This document shows positions 46,214 to 59,835 of a DNA stretch of 64,000 nucleotides, in pieces (the stretch's first letter is position 1; every line of letters begins with the position of its first letter). The stretch lies in contig CM070631.1 in the NCBI GenBank assembly GCA_036346255.1, positions 29,248,339 to 29,312,338 of the forward strand, in the 5' to 3' direction. The position numbers and the translations under genes are program-made. The notes under the pieces were generated by a model that saw only the letters and a program-made list of their open reading frames with translations, was not told where the DNA came from and ran no database searches. Source of the stretch: Ampelocalamus luodianensis (lineage: Eukaryota > Streptophyta > Magnoliopsida > Poales > Poaceae).

Positions 46214-47786
46214 GTGGTCCACGCCGGCGCCGTTTAAGGGCAGTTCTGTAACCCTAGCGCCCACGCGAAGCTATTGGCACTAGTGTCGAACTCTACGGTA
46301 GTCTGTAGCGGTGGCACGCCGGAGAAGGGCGGCGGTGATCCTACGGTGTACGCACATGCGAAGACACGGTCTAACTTCGAACTAACCAACGCGTGTTTAA
46401 GCTACAAGGATGGCCACTGAAGCTCACCAGAGAGATGGAGAGGCTCAAGAAGCTCGGGAATGACTTGCCCACGGCAATGGCTGACGGCGGCGCAAGCCTC
46501 ACGAGGAGAGGTCAACCTGCGCCATGAGACCAACAAAGAAAAGTTGGAGAAAGTCCAAGGGGCAGTGAAGATGGTGTAAACGAAAGAAATCGAGAAATGG
46601 CTCACCAAGATGACAATTGGACGATGAACAGTGGTATCGGCCGACAAAAGGGGAAAATCCAAATCCACCAACTCCTGTGATGAAAAGACCGAATTGGTTG
46701 AGGGGAAAGCAATGTTGGGTTAAGGGACACAAGATGACGCGCTAGAAAGAGGTAGGAACTTACTGGAGATGAAGTTTGCACGGCTATGCCACCCGACGGC
46801 TTTTAGTGCACGCTCGAGAGCTTCCGAGAGCACGGCGGCGTTCCGAGAGCTACAACGGAAACAAAGTCGCGCATTAGGAAAAATGGGGACGGCAAGGAAC
46901 TTAGAAGCTAAGCAACCTTGAGGCACGGATTTTACCCAAGAAAAACACCAAAACCAGCTTCTTCCTCCTCCGGTTCTGTGAGAGGAGGAATGAACTCTAG
47001 TGGGAGAAAGAGGGGAAGATAAGGGGTGGCAACGGACGGATTAGCAACGGTGTTAAACAGAGAGGCTCGGAGATAGGTCGAGGAGGGCGGCGTGTCACGG
47101 CAAAAACGGAGCAGCGTAGAGCTCGGCGGGCGCGTGGCGCGCGGCGTCTGTGCGCGAGTCAGCGAGAGGAAGAAGATGGCCCTGACGCGTGGGCCCGGGC
47201 GGTCAGACTCACAAGCAGGTAAGTGGCGCGAGTGAGAGGGTTGGGTGGAGCCAAGTTGGCTTGAGTCCGGGTCGGAACAGTGCACGGCTCGAACCAAAAG
47301 AACAGTGCCAAGTTTTATTTGATTTCAATTTGACCGAGAAACAATAGGTTTGACCGAGGCTTAAAATATAGAAATAAAATTCAATAAATTCTGAAAATAT
47401 TTGGAGGGGTTCCTGGGATGGTCTAGTTCTCAAATAAAATATTAAACCTCACTGTTCATGATATAAATTGTATAGTTTAAAATCCAACTCGATGTTGATC
47501 TTTGAATTGTGTTTGAATTTTCTGGGGGTAGATTTGAGTCCCAAAAATTTGGGAAAAATTATATTAAATTATGATAATTAATATAGTAATTGAATAAATT
47601 ATTTTCAGATGATGATCAAACACTTTTGTTTCTGTTTTTATTTAGGGTTTATATTCGAAGTGTATGTTTAATCTTTGGTTTGATAATTTCCAAGTGCAAA
47701 ATGTTATGTAAATATTTCAAAAAAAAAACACTATGCATGTTAATGAGATGCATAATAATTACCATAATTAATTTGGGGATGTTACA
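46214..47786 (-). repeat. Right long-LTR piece of the gypsy remnant
   Basis: Begins where the Sirevirus LTR ends and finishes at GATGTTACA before the target duplication ATCCT. Its first 949 bp repeat 34623-35569. Confidence 0.8.
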
Positions 47787-47870
47787 ATCCTCGAGAAGGC
47801 ACAGGCAGAGCTCATTGACTACCGCGGCTTCGGCATGAGCATCATGGAGATGAGCCAGTGCGGGAAGGAG
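47787..47870 (+). pseudogene. Captured PSAT fragment, 3' part
   Basis: Joins the 5' part after one ATCCT is removed: ILEKAQAELIDYRGFGMSIMEMSQCGKE. Functional PSAT continues MEMSHRGKEF, so His and Arg of this conserved stretch are changed and homology ends here. The pyridoxal-phosphate lysine and the rest of the enzyme are absent. Confidence 0.8.
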
Positions 47871-48444
47871 TCGACGCGCCTCCGGCTCACCCAACCCCCT
47901 GCGGTCTCCTCCCGCGTCCACGCGCGCTCCTCTGCTTGGCCGGCCCGAGCTCGCCCGCGCCCTAGTTCATATTTTGCCTCGCCCTGTGCCTCTCTTGCTA
48001 GCCCGGCCCGGTCCTCTATGGTTCTTGCTTTGGCCGAAAGTTGTTCTTGTGGGGATTATTTCTCTCTGTTGTCTCGGTTGTAACGTGATTAAACTTAATT
48101 CCATCTTTTGTTTTTTGGTTCTTAGGGATTGATTCGTTCTCTAAGATTGATGCTTTTGATTCATGTAAGCGAGGGAAATAGAGGTGGGTTGCTATCTGTT
48201 CCCCATATGTTCGTGTATGAGGATAGTGACGGAGGTGGTTTAATTGATGTTCATGTATGGCATTCGTGTTTGAGTTGGAAAGGAAGCCAACTTTTTGAAT
48301 TGATTGACGAGCTCTTAGAGCATCGGTGATCTGGCCTCTCCCTCGCCGGCGGAGGGGTCCCGAGCACTCGCGCCCACGGCTGTGGGCTTGAAGGAGGACA
48401 CCGACAGTCATGACAGTGTTTTGGTGCGAGGGGAACGGGGCGGT
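47871..48444. other. Other interior sequence of the Pack-MULE-like element
   Basis: A GC-rich leader-like block (47871-48020) runs into a T-rich, intron-like stretch and then a short open segment (48125-48330). It looks like a leader with first intron from a second captured gene, but I do not recognise a protein. Confidence 0.4.
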
Positions 48445-48632
48445 CCCGACCGAAGGGTAAGATGGTTATTTCGTGTGCCTCGTAACGGGAAAATAGGTAG
48501 ATAATATTAAAATAATATAAAGATGGTAAAATTTGAAGAAATAGACAAAGAGGGAGCAAAAAATGTATTAGATCGTGAATAGTGTAAATTGTAAAAATAG
48601 ATCTAAAATAAGGGCAAAATATTAATTCCCCC
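48445..48632 (-). repeat. Right terminal inverted repeat of the Pack-MULE-like element
   Basis: Reverse-complement counterpart of 30572-30765, ending AATTCCCCC. Confidence 0.7.
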
Positions 48633-48987
48633 TACAAATTCTTGCTCCGCCTAGCCGGCGTCCCGCTGCTTGAATCCACCGTCGGGCCGGTCAAAATGCT
48701 CGTATACTTTGGCGGGACCTGCGCTGCCAGGCAAGCGCACACACGCTGGCGGCGGTGGAGCAGCTCTTAAAAAAACGCGCGCGGCGCGAGCATTCGGCCC
48801 GACGCGCCCCCCCGATCTCACGACTCACGAGCCACCAAGCGGAGCAAGCAGACAAGCCACTTAAAACTTGGCAGAAAAGAAGCGACCAAATCGCCTCACG
48901 GAACTCTCTAGTCACGGGCGGGCGCAAAGATAGGTGAGTCGAGTGGCACGCGAGCACGACCACCTCGGCCTCCGCGCCGTCCGGGCG
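48633..48987 (+). promoter_or_regulatory. Promoter and leader of the papain-fold-like gene
   Basis: GC-rich, CpG-rich sequence between the right end of the Pack-MULE-like element and the start codon at 48988. No strong TATA box is seen. The transposon therefore ends only about 350 bp upstream of this gene. Confidence 0.4.
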
Positions 48988-51900
48988 ATGGCGGCGTCGC
49001 GGCGGCACCTCGCAGTGCCTGTCCTCCTCGCGCTTCTCCACGTCCTGGCTCTGGGTCCGCCGCGGGGCGAGGCGGCGGGGGCTGAGGAAGGCGCCGTTCC
49101 GGGCGAGGACCTGCTCCGCTGCTGCCGCCGCGGCTCGCGTGGCCGGTCATGAGCACCATCCACAGCGCCGTCGACCTGCTCCCGTCCTTTGTCGCCGCCG
49201 TCGGGCCAGGCGGGCCCGCGGCCGCCTGGCGCGGCGCGTGCTTCGCAGAGAACGAGGCAGTCCTCAGCCTCACCCCCGGCGGACACAACGGCACCGGCGC
49301 CGGCCTCGGCGGCGCCGTCCTCCGCCTCAAGGTCCCCCCACATTGCCCCGAATTCGCATGCCTATCACGCATTCTTTACTAAGTTCAACTTGAGGTTATA
49401 ATGATTTTTTTATTTAAATTCACCATATATAGTCTGGCTTCTCAATTTCTCATAGGATCCCTAGTGTTTTCAGCTCCCTATTTTGAATGGAATATTTCAT
49501 TCTCGTTAGCAAACACATTAGCTAGCTAATCGTGTTTATGTGAACCATATGACTTATGACCGGGAGTAAAAATAGAGAAGAACAGATTAGAAAACTAAAT
49601 TAATACAATGAGAAGACAAAAGAATAGAATGCCCACCGATTATCATCCATTAGTGGCAACCAATAACAACTATTACCCGCCTCGTGGCAGACAATAACAA
49701 TGCCAAATTGCCGGTGGGTGTATTCATACAAAACTGTCCTGTAGTGGGCAATTTGGAGGCATATCCCTAGGTTTGGTGTTCATCTTTGTAGGACCATGTT
49801 GTTGTAGCTGTTGGGGTACGGGTCTCAGGACCGAGGGTAGTGCACTCGTCCTCATCTAACCACCGGCGGGGCTCTTCCCTGACGTGGCAGTGAGGCTCTT
49901 AGGCTTTGTTGAAGAAGAGGGAGAGAGACTAAGAAACAGTGAGGCTCTTAGGCTTAGTTGAAGAAGAGGGAGGAAGACTAAGAATTTTGTTTATTCATTG
50001 TTTGATTGATAATGAACACATGCTATCCCTTTTATAGGGGGCGACCCGACTTGATCTCTAAGAAATAATCTCTAAGAAAATCTATCTCTAACAATCCAAT
50101 AATAAATTGCTTAACTAATAGATAATACCAAACACCTAATAGATAGATTCCTAAATAATAAATCTTTCCTAATAATTGCGGGTAGTACTGTTCTGCGTGA
50201 ACAATACCGGCCTATGGCATTCTCTCTGATGAGTCGCACGACCATCCGTATCGCTATAGGCTCGCCTGGATCATAGACCATAACATTACACCTCTCGCAG
50301 CGAGGCAACTCGTCCTCAAGCTGTCAAGTGGCGGCCATGGACGAAGAACTTCGTATCCCCGTGTTGATAAGAGTATCAGGTACCGGCGTCGAGTCGCTTG
50401 AGAGCAGATCAGTGACACTCCAACGTATGGCGCCCAAGGAAGAAACGCCTTAACATGTCGTGGCGTTGAGGAAGACGCCGGCGGCATGGGTAATCGACAT
50501 GGGGCAGCAGTTACGCCCTTACTACTATGGAGCGTGATGATGGCGGGGAGGACATGAGTACATGACAGCGTCGTTGGCCCCTCAGCCGCTGCGCTTCGTA
50601 TTGCCTATGGCACGACATCGGCTGGCTACGTGGAAAAGATCACCGTTGGACAACGACATCCTTTCTCCTCAGCGAATGCATCGGGGGTGTTGCCAAGGGC
50701 AGCGATGCCCACTGGGGTGGCGTTGGTGGAGGTGGCAGCATGACCAACACCGGTGACGCTGTTAAGGAAGGTGATGGTAACGCAACCATTGCAATGGCAC
50801 GCGACACCTCCTCTTGCTCCTTCAACTTGTCCACCAACTCTAGAGCCTTCTTCAATGTGGCCATCATGTCATTGAGTAAGGACTTCATTTGCTCGCTATT
50901 AGTCTTCAATCTATCCAAGGGAGATAATTCGGCATCGGAAGTCATGGCGAATGGCTTTGATACCAAATGTTGAGGTAGCTGTTAGGCCATCATGTCATCG
51001 AGTAAGGACTTCATTTGCTCACTATTAGTCGTCAATCTGTCCAAGGGAGATGATTCAGCATCGGATGTCATGGTGAATAGCTCTGATACCAAATGTTGTG
51101 GTGGCTGTTGGGGTACAGGTCTGAGGACCAAGGGTAAGACACTCGCTCTCATCTAACCACCGATAGGGTTCTTCCCTGATGTGATAGTGATGCTCTGAAG
51201 CTTAGTTGAAGAAGAGGGGGAGAGACTATGAATTTTGTTTATTCATTGTTTGATTGATAATAGATACATGCTATCTTTTTTACAAGAACGACCCGACTTG
51301 ACCCCTAAGAAATAATCTCTAAGGAAACGTATCTCTAACAATCTAATCTAATAATAACTTGCCTAATTAATAGATAATATCAAACACTTAATAGATAGAT
51401 TCCTAAATAATAAACATTTCTTAATAATTGCGGATAGTACTGTTTTGTGTGAACAGTACCGCACATGAACATCCCCGCACTGCTTCTGCTACAATACTCA
51501 CCCTTGGGCATCGACACTTTCTATATATTCTTTTGAAGGTCATGTGTTTGTAATATACTAGTAAAAACAAACATGCATTCTTTGTGCTGAATCGTAGTCC
51601 TTTATAATGAGTTTTGCCATACCAAATGTTTCTTGTTGGGTTATGTAGACTACTTCAGCTCAGAGCTGGACATGCATGGATCTGTATGTATTTGCAACTC
51701 CATACAGGATAGGATGGGATTACTATATTACAGCACATGAACACACCTTCGAGATCAAGTCATGGGAAGAAGCAGGAGAAATGGAATATGTATGTTTCTT
51801 TCTGTAGGTTGTTTTTCTTTTTTCTTTTAGCATGGTCACTTAGTTTTCTCAGAAATTATAATACTCAATATCTGTCATCAGGTAAAGCAGCATGGAATTG

Positions 51901-54900
51901 CCATTTTTCTCATGCCATCTGGAATGCTTGGAACATTGTTATCTTTGATTGATGTCATACCTCTGTTTTCAAACACTATTTGGGGCCAGGATGCCAACTT
52001 GGCCTTTCTACAGAAGCACATGGGAGCTTCATTTGAGAAACGTTCTCAGCCTTGGTCTGCCAATATAAGGAAAGAGGATGTACACTCTGGTGACTTTTTG
52101 GCTCTTTCAAAGATCCGAGGACGCTGGGGTGGGTTTCAGACATTAGAGAAATGGGTGACTGGTGCATTTGCTGGTCACACCGCAGTTTGCCTGAAAGATG
52201 AGAACGGCACTCTCTGGGTTGCAGAATCAGGCCATGAAAACAAAAAGGTACATGTAAGTTTCTTATATCAGCGGATTACATAGGAGTATAGGACCTCTAT
52301 GGTTCCACCTACCTTCTTCTTGAAAAAAAAACAGAAATAATGAAAATGAGAGTGTTAAGTTGGGTATATCACGCAGCAAATTTTTTGGTGGTGTTCTCTC
52401 ATTTTCTCCATAAGGTGAAATGATATTAGTAACATCTTCCACCTTTTTTCTTCTCTTTATGATATTTAATTTTCTAATCAAGTCTGGTAACTACTTTTGC
52501 ATTCGATATATTTGCTATATCTCATTTGGCTACAGAAAATTGACTGGTATACACCATTTTCTTTAGTGGCAGGCTCAAACCTAAGAATTATTTTGTGGAA
52601 GTGGTATATCAGGAAAAAAATCGTGCAAGTTGACTAGATTCCTCTATAACTAAATCGAGTCTGGTGCTAGATGTAGACTTCTGATGTAGAACTTGGATAT
52701 GGATTTGGTTTTAATTACATTGGCCTCATTATAAAAGCTATGGTAGAGATTAGAGCTATGACTGTTAGTGTTTTGTGCAATTTACTCTGTTACAATTTAG
52801 AAGTATTTTGCATACTAATAAGTGTGATTTTTTGGGCAATATCTGATAACAATGATAGGGCGAAGAAGTCATTGCTATAGTTCCATGGGATGAATGGTGG
52901 GGAATGGCACTTAAAGACGACTCAAATCCTCAGGTAGCATTTCTGCCGTTACACCCTGACGTCCGGGCCAGGTTCAATGAAAGTTCTGCATGGGAATTTG
53001 CCCGAAGCATGTATGGAAAACCCTATGGCTATCATAACATGATATTTAGTTGGATTGATACAATATCAGACAATTATCCACCACCTCTTGATGCTAACCT
53101 GGTATTGCTCCATTGCTCTTTGGTCTTTGGTAAAATTAGATTGAAGTTTCAGTTTCTTCGTTGAAAAATTCTTGCTGAATCTTGGAGCTTCCTGCTGTTT
53201 CATCTTCATTCATGTGGGTCTTTGCATTCTCATTTTTTTAGGGACTGTGTGCATGCATACATATCATAATAAGTGTGTCTCCAACATAGTACTTATTGCC
53301 CTGAACTACAATAGGAAGTCATCTTAGGAACTGTGCCTACTTTATCAATGAGATTGGTTCTAACTTATAAGCTTACAAAATTTACATAAAATCCATGAGC
53401 CTTTTAAGTGACAGTTCTGTAGATAACCAGATATTCATGATCCATCCATCATGAAAAACTTTCTAGAAAAAGCTAGGTCAATTTGAGTCTAAAAAAAGCT
53501 AGGTGAATTTTCTCTCGGTACCATTTTATTATGCATAACATGAGACTCACTGAATAAAGATAGATAAAGTACATGATCTTCTGAATAAGTTTGCAGTGGT
53601 GAAAACCTGACAATGACATAGTATGGTGTTGTAACAAATAGGGTGCCCAGATGCTGTAAGCTACAGCTGTACAGGTCCTAGACTTGTTGAGGCCTCGAGG
53701 TTCAGGACAGACTGAAATTGCCTTTCATGGCCCTGAGTTAAAAGTTATTTGTATTTGGTTTATTTATTTACACTTTTTTTTTTATCTTATCTATGTTCAG
53801 GACAGTTTTTTTCCCTAGAATATTTTGTTCAGGATTGTAAGTTTATTGTCATGTTGCATTGTTCAGTTCATCTTATTCTGTTTCCAGGTAATGGCTGTCA
53901 TGTCAATGTGGACCAGATTACAACCACTTTACGCTTCTAACATGTGGAATGAAGCCCTTAATAAACGACTTGGGACTGAGGTTTGTATAACTATCTTGTA
54001 ATATGTTTCACTTATTATTGATTCAAGCTGACGTAGAGTTAAGAAAGATCCTACGGTTTGTTTCGGTGGTACATACTTGATACTTGTATGCATGCTTCTG
54101 CTGCAGCTAACCTGTAAATGTGATGGCTTGGTTAATTATGGTCTGGATCAGAGCCGAGTAGCTGACCTGTTGTTATTCTGGCTTGTAACAGGAGGGCTGG
54201 TTTGACCAGTTGTCTCTATTGTTTGTTACTTTGAACCAATATGTTTTTTCTTTAAAATTGAGACTAGTAGTTTAGTTCAATTTTCTTCCATTTTTGGTTA
54301 TTGCTACAATGCAAGTATTAAATCGTCCTAATGTTCGCTCAACTGAGAAATTCACAGTATCTCTGCTTCCATGTAGAAACTGGACCTTCATGGGATAATT
54401 ACTGAGACTGAAAAACGGGGCATGTCTTTCAATCAGTTACTCACTATACCTGAGCAAGATGAATGGGAATACAGTGATGGCAAATCAACAACGTGTGTTG
54501 CCTTCATTCTCGCAATCTACAAGAAGGCTGGAGTATTTGCTCCTTTCACGGAGTCGATTCAGGTCACGGAATTCACTGTAAGTGCCTACTGACTTTTGCT
54601 GCAATGGGAAAATTGTGTCACCTTTCATCCTAGACGAGCTAGGAATACACTTGCTTTTGGTGCACTTTTCATTCCTGAACATGTTTTAAGTGTGCCTTCC
54701 ATTTGTTGAGTAATCTAAACTTACCTGTCTCAATTTACTGTTTCCCTTATATCTTAGATTCGGGATGCATATATGCTCAAGATTTTCGAGGACAACCAGA
54801 CCAGGCTTCCAAACTGGTGCAACAATGAGGCGGACAAGCTCCCCTTCTGCCAGATCCTTGGGGAGTACAAGATGGATCTCCCGGAGTACAACACGATAGA

Positions 54901-54970
54901 GCCCTACGCCAACATGAACGAGAACTGCCCATCGTCGCCGCCCACGTACAACAGACCGTTGCGCTGTTGA
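48988..54970 (+). CDS. Secreted/ER plant protein with permuted NlpC/P60 (papain-like) signature, seven exons
   Basis: Exons: 48988-49331, 51649-51789, 51882-52247, 52859-53101, 53888-53980, 54377-54577, 54758-54970, all in phase 0 with GT-AG borders. The ATG at 48988 gives a classic signal peptide (MAASRRHLAVPVLLALLHVLAL). The conserved part starts WPVMSTIHSAVDLLPSF at about 49140, one frame off, so exon 1 carries an apparent 1-nt deletion between 49119 and 49140. The conserved part is 479 residues. Hallmarks are SWTCMDLYVFATPYR (exon 2), HSGDFLALSKIRGRWGG and GAFAGHTAVCL with WVAESGHEN (exon 3), PYGYHNMIFSWID (exon 4) and STTCVAFILAIYKKAGVF (exon 6). The family is conserved in plants. The His in GHTAV followed much later by the Cys in TTCVAF fits circularly permuted NlpC/P60 enzymes, but activity and substrate are unknown. 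The TGA is at 54968. Confidence 0.85.
49797..51464 (-). mobile_element. Non-autonomous LTR retrotransposon in intron 1 of the papain-fold-like gene
   Basis: Direct repeats of about 370-420 bp at 49797-50220 and 51094-51464 (both start TGTTGT and contain TGAAGAAGAGGG...ATTTTGTTTATTCATTGTTTG) enclose about 870 bp. The primer-binding site is the complement of 51080-51091 (TGGTATCAGAGC), next to the right repeat, so the element is on the minus strand. The interior has only one short frame (50966-50640, complement) with a helical, Lys/Glu-rich sequence and no enzyme motifs. No target duplication could be fixed. Confidence 0.78.
50861..51112. repeat. 126-bp tandem duplication including the primer-binding site
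   Basis: CCATCATGTCATYGAGTAAGG starts at 50861 and 50987. Each 126-bp unit contains a primer-binding site (complements of 50953-50965 and 51080-51091) and the first bases of the LTR. Confidence 0.85.
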
Positions 54971-57024
<2,054 letters not shown>

Positions 57025-57679
57025 TGTCAGACCCGGGTATTAATACACCCAGATCCTCTGTGCATTTCTGGACTAGTCCCATGATCAGTAGCTAGTCCAC
57101 ACAGTAAACAAAATGATAACAAATTCATATCACAACTTTATTAATAAATAACAACAGAGTTGATTACAAAGGAGGTTTACAGGCCAACAATAAATTAAAC
57201 ACAGCGGAAGACGAAGAAGTAGTAGGGTCCAGTTAATCTGCCACAGGCAATCGACTGGGGTAGCGGCCTAGTCGTCACGATCCACACCTGAAGTGAAGTC
57301 CTTCTCCTCTGAAATTTGTTTGCATGAAGCAAGTATGAGCACAACTTCCGTGCTCGCAAGTTACACCCGTCAAGTAACAGAATGACATGCATATGGATGT
57401 AACAAAGGATGGCTTATAAGGTCGTTTGCATAAAGCAGCATTTCTTTTAAATACTGGTACTAAGTTCCAAGGTAGTTATTTTATAACTAAAATTCATAAA
57501 ATTCTCAATTTTATAGTCAGATAACATTCACACATGAATGGTGAAGGATACCTTCCTATCACATGGCTTCCTGCCCAAATTCCCATATGGATAAACCAGT
57601 TTTGAAGAAGTTTATTTTCAAACAAAACCAAAGTCTAACTTTGAGTAGTTCTGCTAGCATGTCTGTAACCGTGGACACG

Positions 57680-57733
57680 GCTATTCGAATAGTTTTACAC
57701 TCTGTAGAGGTTGTACAGCTTTACCCACAAGAG
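57680..57733. promoter_or_regulatory. Conserved paired-palindrome block in gypsy LTR (copy 2)
   Basis: CTATTCGAATAG is intact. The second palindrome is altered to CTCTGTAGAG, followed by GTTGTACAGCTTTACCCACAAG. Confidence 0.6.
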
Positions 57734-59627
57734 ATAATCAACTTTTAATGTCTGTCTGACACACTTCCGAAGGTGTGCGACTAAGTGATTATCACGAGGC
57801 CTTTACAATGCGTCATTCCACCGCGGTTACCCCTCGCTAAGGTTTCGCCACCCCCTTTGGAATAAAGACCTCCGGGTTCGGGCCCCCTCTTGCGCTAGGT
57901 GGGTCTAACATAAGTCGTAACATGACTACCCATTGCATCTCAGAGGGAACGACCACGGTGAAACATTGCAAATTAGTTGGCTGTGTCCCGCCACACAGAC
58001 ATGTGGTGGTACGATAAGGCATAGCATCATGCGCTCAAGACCGGTCCTTAATCGACTTGGGCAACTTTCCAACAAAACCCATGGGTCTCAACCATACCCG
58101 ATTGAGCTTGCAGAGTATGCACCCACCAAACATCCATTATGCCCAAGTCCAAACCCATTTTCATTTCATTTTCCGGTAAAAGCATTTATAAACCTTCTAT
58201 GGTAAAACAATACCATAGAACCGGCTTTAAATCAAATTTGAAAGATTTGGCTAACCTTTCCCAAATACAAGATTTGATTTAAGCATTGGCTAACATAAAA
58301 CTAATTTTAATGTCATTTTACCTCATCGTGACAAGGTATTCTCGCATAATATTCAAATTGGCCATACAAGGAGAATTGGATTAACTAGGCAATTAAAACA
58401 GGAATTAAAATAATTGCATAAACATAGGCATGTAGTGATAATTTTAAAATGAAATATAAATAGTTAAAATAATGGGATCAATATGATCAAGGGTATAACT
58501 TGCCTTGCTTGATGAGGTGACGTTGTTTTCTTAACGCATCACCTTAACAGCGTCCGTGTTGAGGTGACGTTGTTTTTTTTAACAGGTCACCTAGTACTCA
58601 TAAGTACTATCTTAAGGTAGTCCAAGTGTACGATCACGATGATCATACAGTCAAAATCAATCCTCTTATGTTGCTCTTCAAACGGCGTCGAATCTGATTC
58701 TCAGAAGTCGTCGAAATCTAATCGTGAAAAGAAGCCAAATTCAAACTAAATTCAAATAACAACTCAAAAGAACTCCAAATCAAATAATTTTGGATTAAAT
58801 AGCTAGATAATAATTTTATATGAATTTAAAAATTTGAATGGACTAAATCGGAGCTGGGATTCAAAAGATATGGATTTTCTAAGTTTGCATTTACATGAAA
58901 TGATAAATTAGGGTTTAAAGGAATTACTGATCAAATGAACTCAAAATTAAATAATTTTGGTTTGGTTGGCTAGATCTTGATTTTATATGAATTTAGGAAT
59001 TTGAATCGACGAAATCGGAGTTCGTATGAGGAGAAACGAACCCTGAAGTTCTAAATCTAAATAAAACCCTAAAATCAGCTTTTATTGAATTTTCGAATTA
59101 TTTTTCTAAAGGAAATTCGGTTTATTGCGCAGTGACATCATCAGCAGAATTTTCGGGAATTAAAAGAATTTAAAGAAATTCCAACATGTGGGACCCACAT
59201 GTCGGTGGCTCGGCTTTTGGTGGACCGGGTTCATGGACCCTTGGATTTGGGGAAAGGTTGGAGAGCCACGCAAGCACGTGCGTAGGCGCTGTCTGTGCGC
59301 CACATAGGTGACACGTGGGTTGCCACGCTGAGGTGGAGTCGCGGTGGCGGCACAGGCGACCACGTGGTCGGGCCACGTAAACGGCCGGCGGCGCTCTCGG
59401 CCGTGAGCTCGTCGGCGAGCGGCGGCACGGTGACGGGAATGGGTGACACCAATAGAGAGAGGAGGGTGCGAGGATCCTGCTGCTTACCATGGCGACACTC
59501 GGGAACGAAGGAATCGCCGGCGACGAGGACTTTGGCGGCGGCGTGTGCGGCTTGACGGCGGCGAAGAGGTTCCGGTGGTGCTCCGGCGAAACGGAGGCGA
59601 GCAGTGGGTGCGCAGTGAGGTGGTGAA

Positions 59628-59755
59628 GCCGATGGTGGTGGAGGCGAGGCGAGAGCGTCGACGGTGGCGGCGCTAGAGGTGGCGGCGTGCTTGCGGCCGA
59701 TGGTGGTGGAGGCGAGGCGAGAGCGTCGACGGTGGCGGCGCTAGAGGCGGCGGGA
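59628..59755. repeat. 68-bp tandem duplication in LTR copy A
   Basis: GCCGATGGTGGTGGAGGCG starts at 59628 and 59696. The two units are almost identical and GC-rich. Confidence 0.85.
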
Positions 59756-59835
59756 AGATCGCGAATTCCGGTGAACTCACGGGGAGGGAGAGAAGGTGAG
59801 TGGCGGGGCGAGGTTGAGTGAGTTGAGGGGCACCT

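Larger units (their letters stand above)
31664..47786 (-). mobile_element. Remnant of a long-LTR Ty3/gypsy element, containing a nested Sirevirus
   Basis: The left end TGTGAGGACCCCC (31664) and right end GGGGATGTTACA (47786) are flanked by the perfect duplication ATCCT (31659-31663, 47787-47791), and excision restores the PSAT frame (SILEKAQ). Read on the minus strand the LTR starts TGTAACATCCCC, a common grass gypsy LTR start. What remains is the 3.9-kb left part of one LTR (31664-35569) and the 1.57-kb right part of the other (46214-47786), which overlap by about 947 bp at about 98-99% identity (34623-35569 against 46214-47162). The full LTR would be about 4.5 kb. The internal gag-pol region is gone. 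The Sirevirus sits between the two LTR parts. Confidence 0.82.
30572..48632. mobile_element. Pack-MULE-like element carrying a phosphoserine aminotransferase fragment
   Basis: Long inverted repeats of about 190 bp bound the region: 30572-30765 starts GGGGGAATTCATATTTTGCCC, and the reverse complement of about 48445-48632 starts GGGGGAATTAATATTTTGCCC. Both also share TTTAGTCTATTTCTTC-type, ATTATTTTAAT and GAGGCACACGAAAT-type blocks in the same order. Between them lie the leader and N-terminal coding part of a phosphoserine aminotransferase. Without later insertions the element would be about 1.4 kb, a normal Pack-MULE size. No transposase is seen. A 9-bp target duplication is not visible next to the G-runs, which weakens the call or means one flank has changed. 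Confidence 0.68.
57025..59835 (-). repeat. Long gypsy LTR (copy A), interrupted by LTR copy B
   Basis: Begins TGTCAGACCCGGG on the plus strand, which is the LTR 3' end in element orientation. It shares the order of conserved blocks with the LTRs at 31664 and 59836: an ACAAATTCA..ATTAATAA block near the start, the paired-palindrome block at 57680, GACCGGTCCTTAATC near 58040, and a GC-rich block at 59230-59830. It breaks off where copy B begins, and its continuation should lie beyond the window. Confidence 0.65.
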
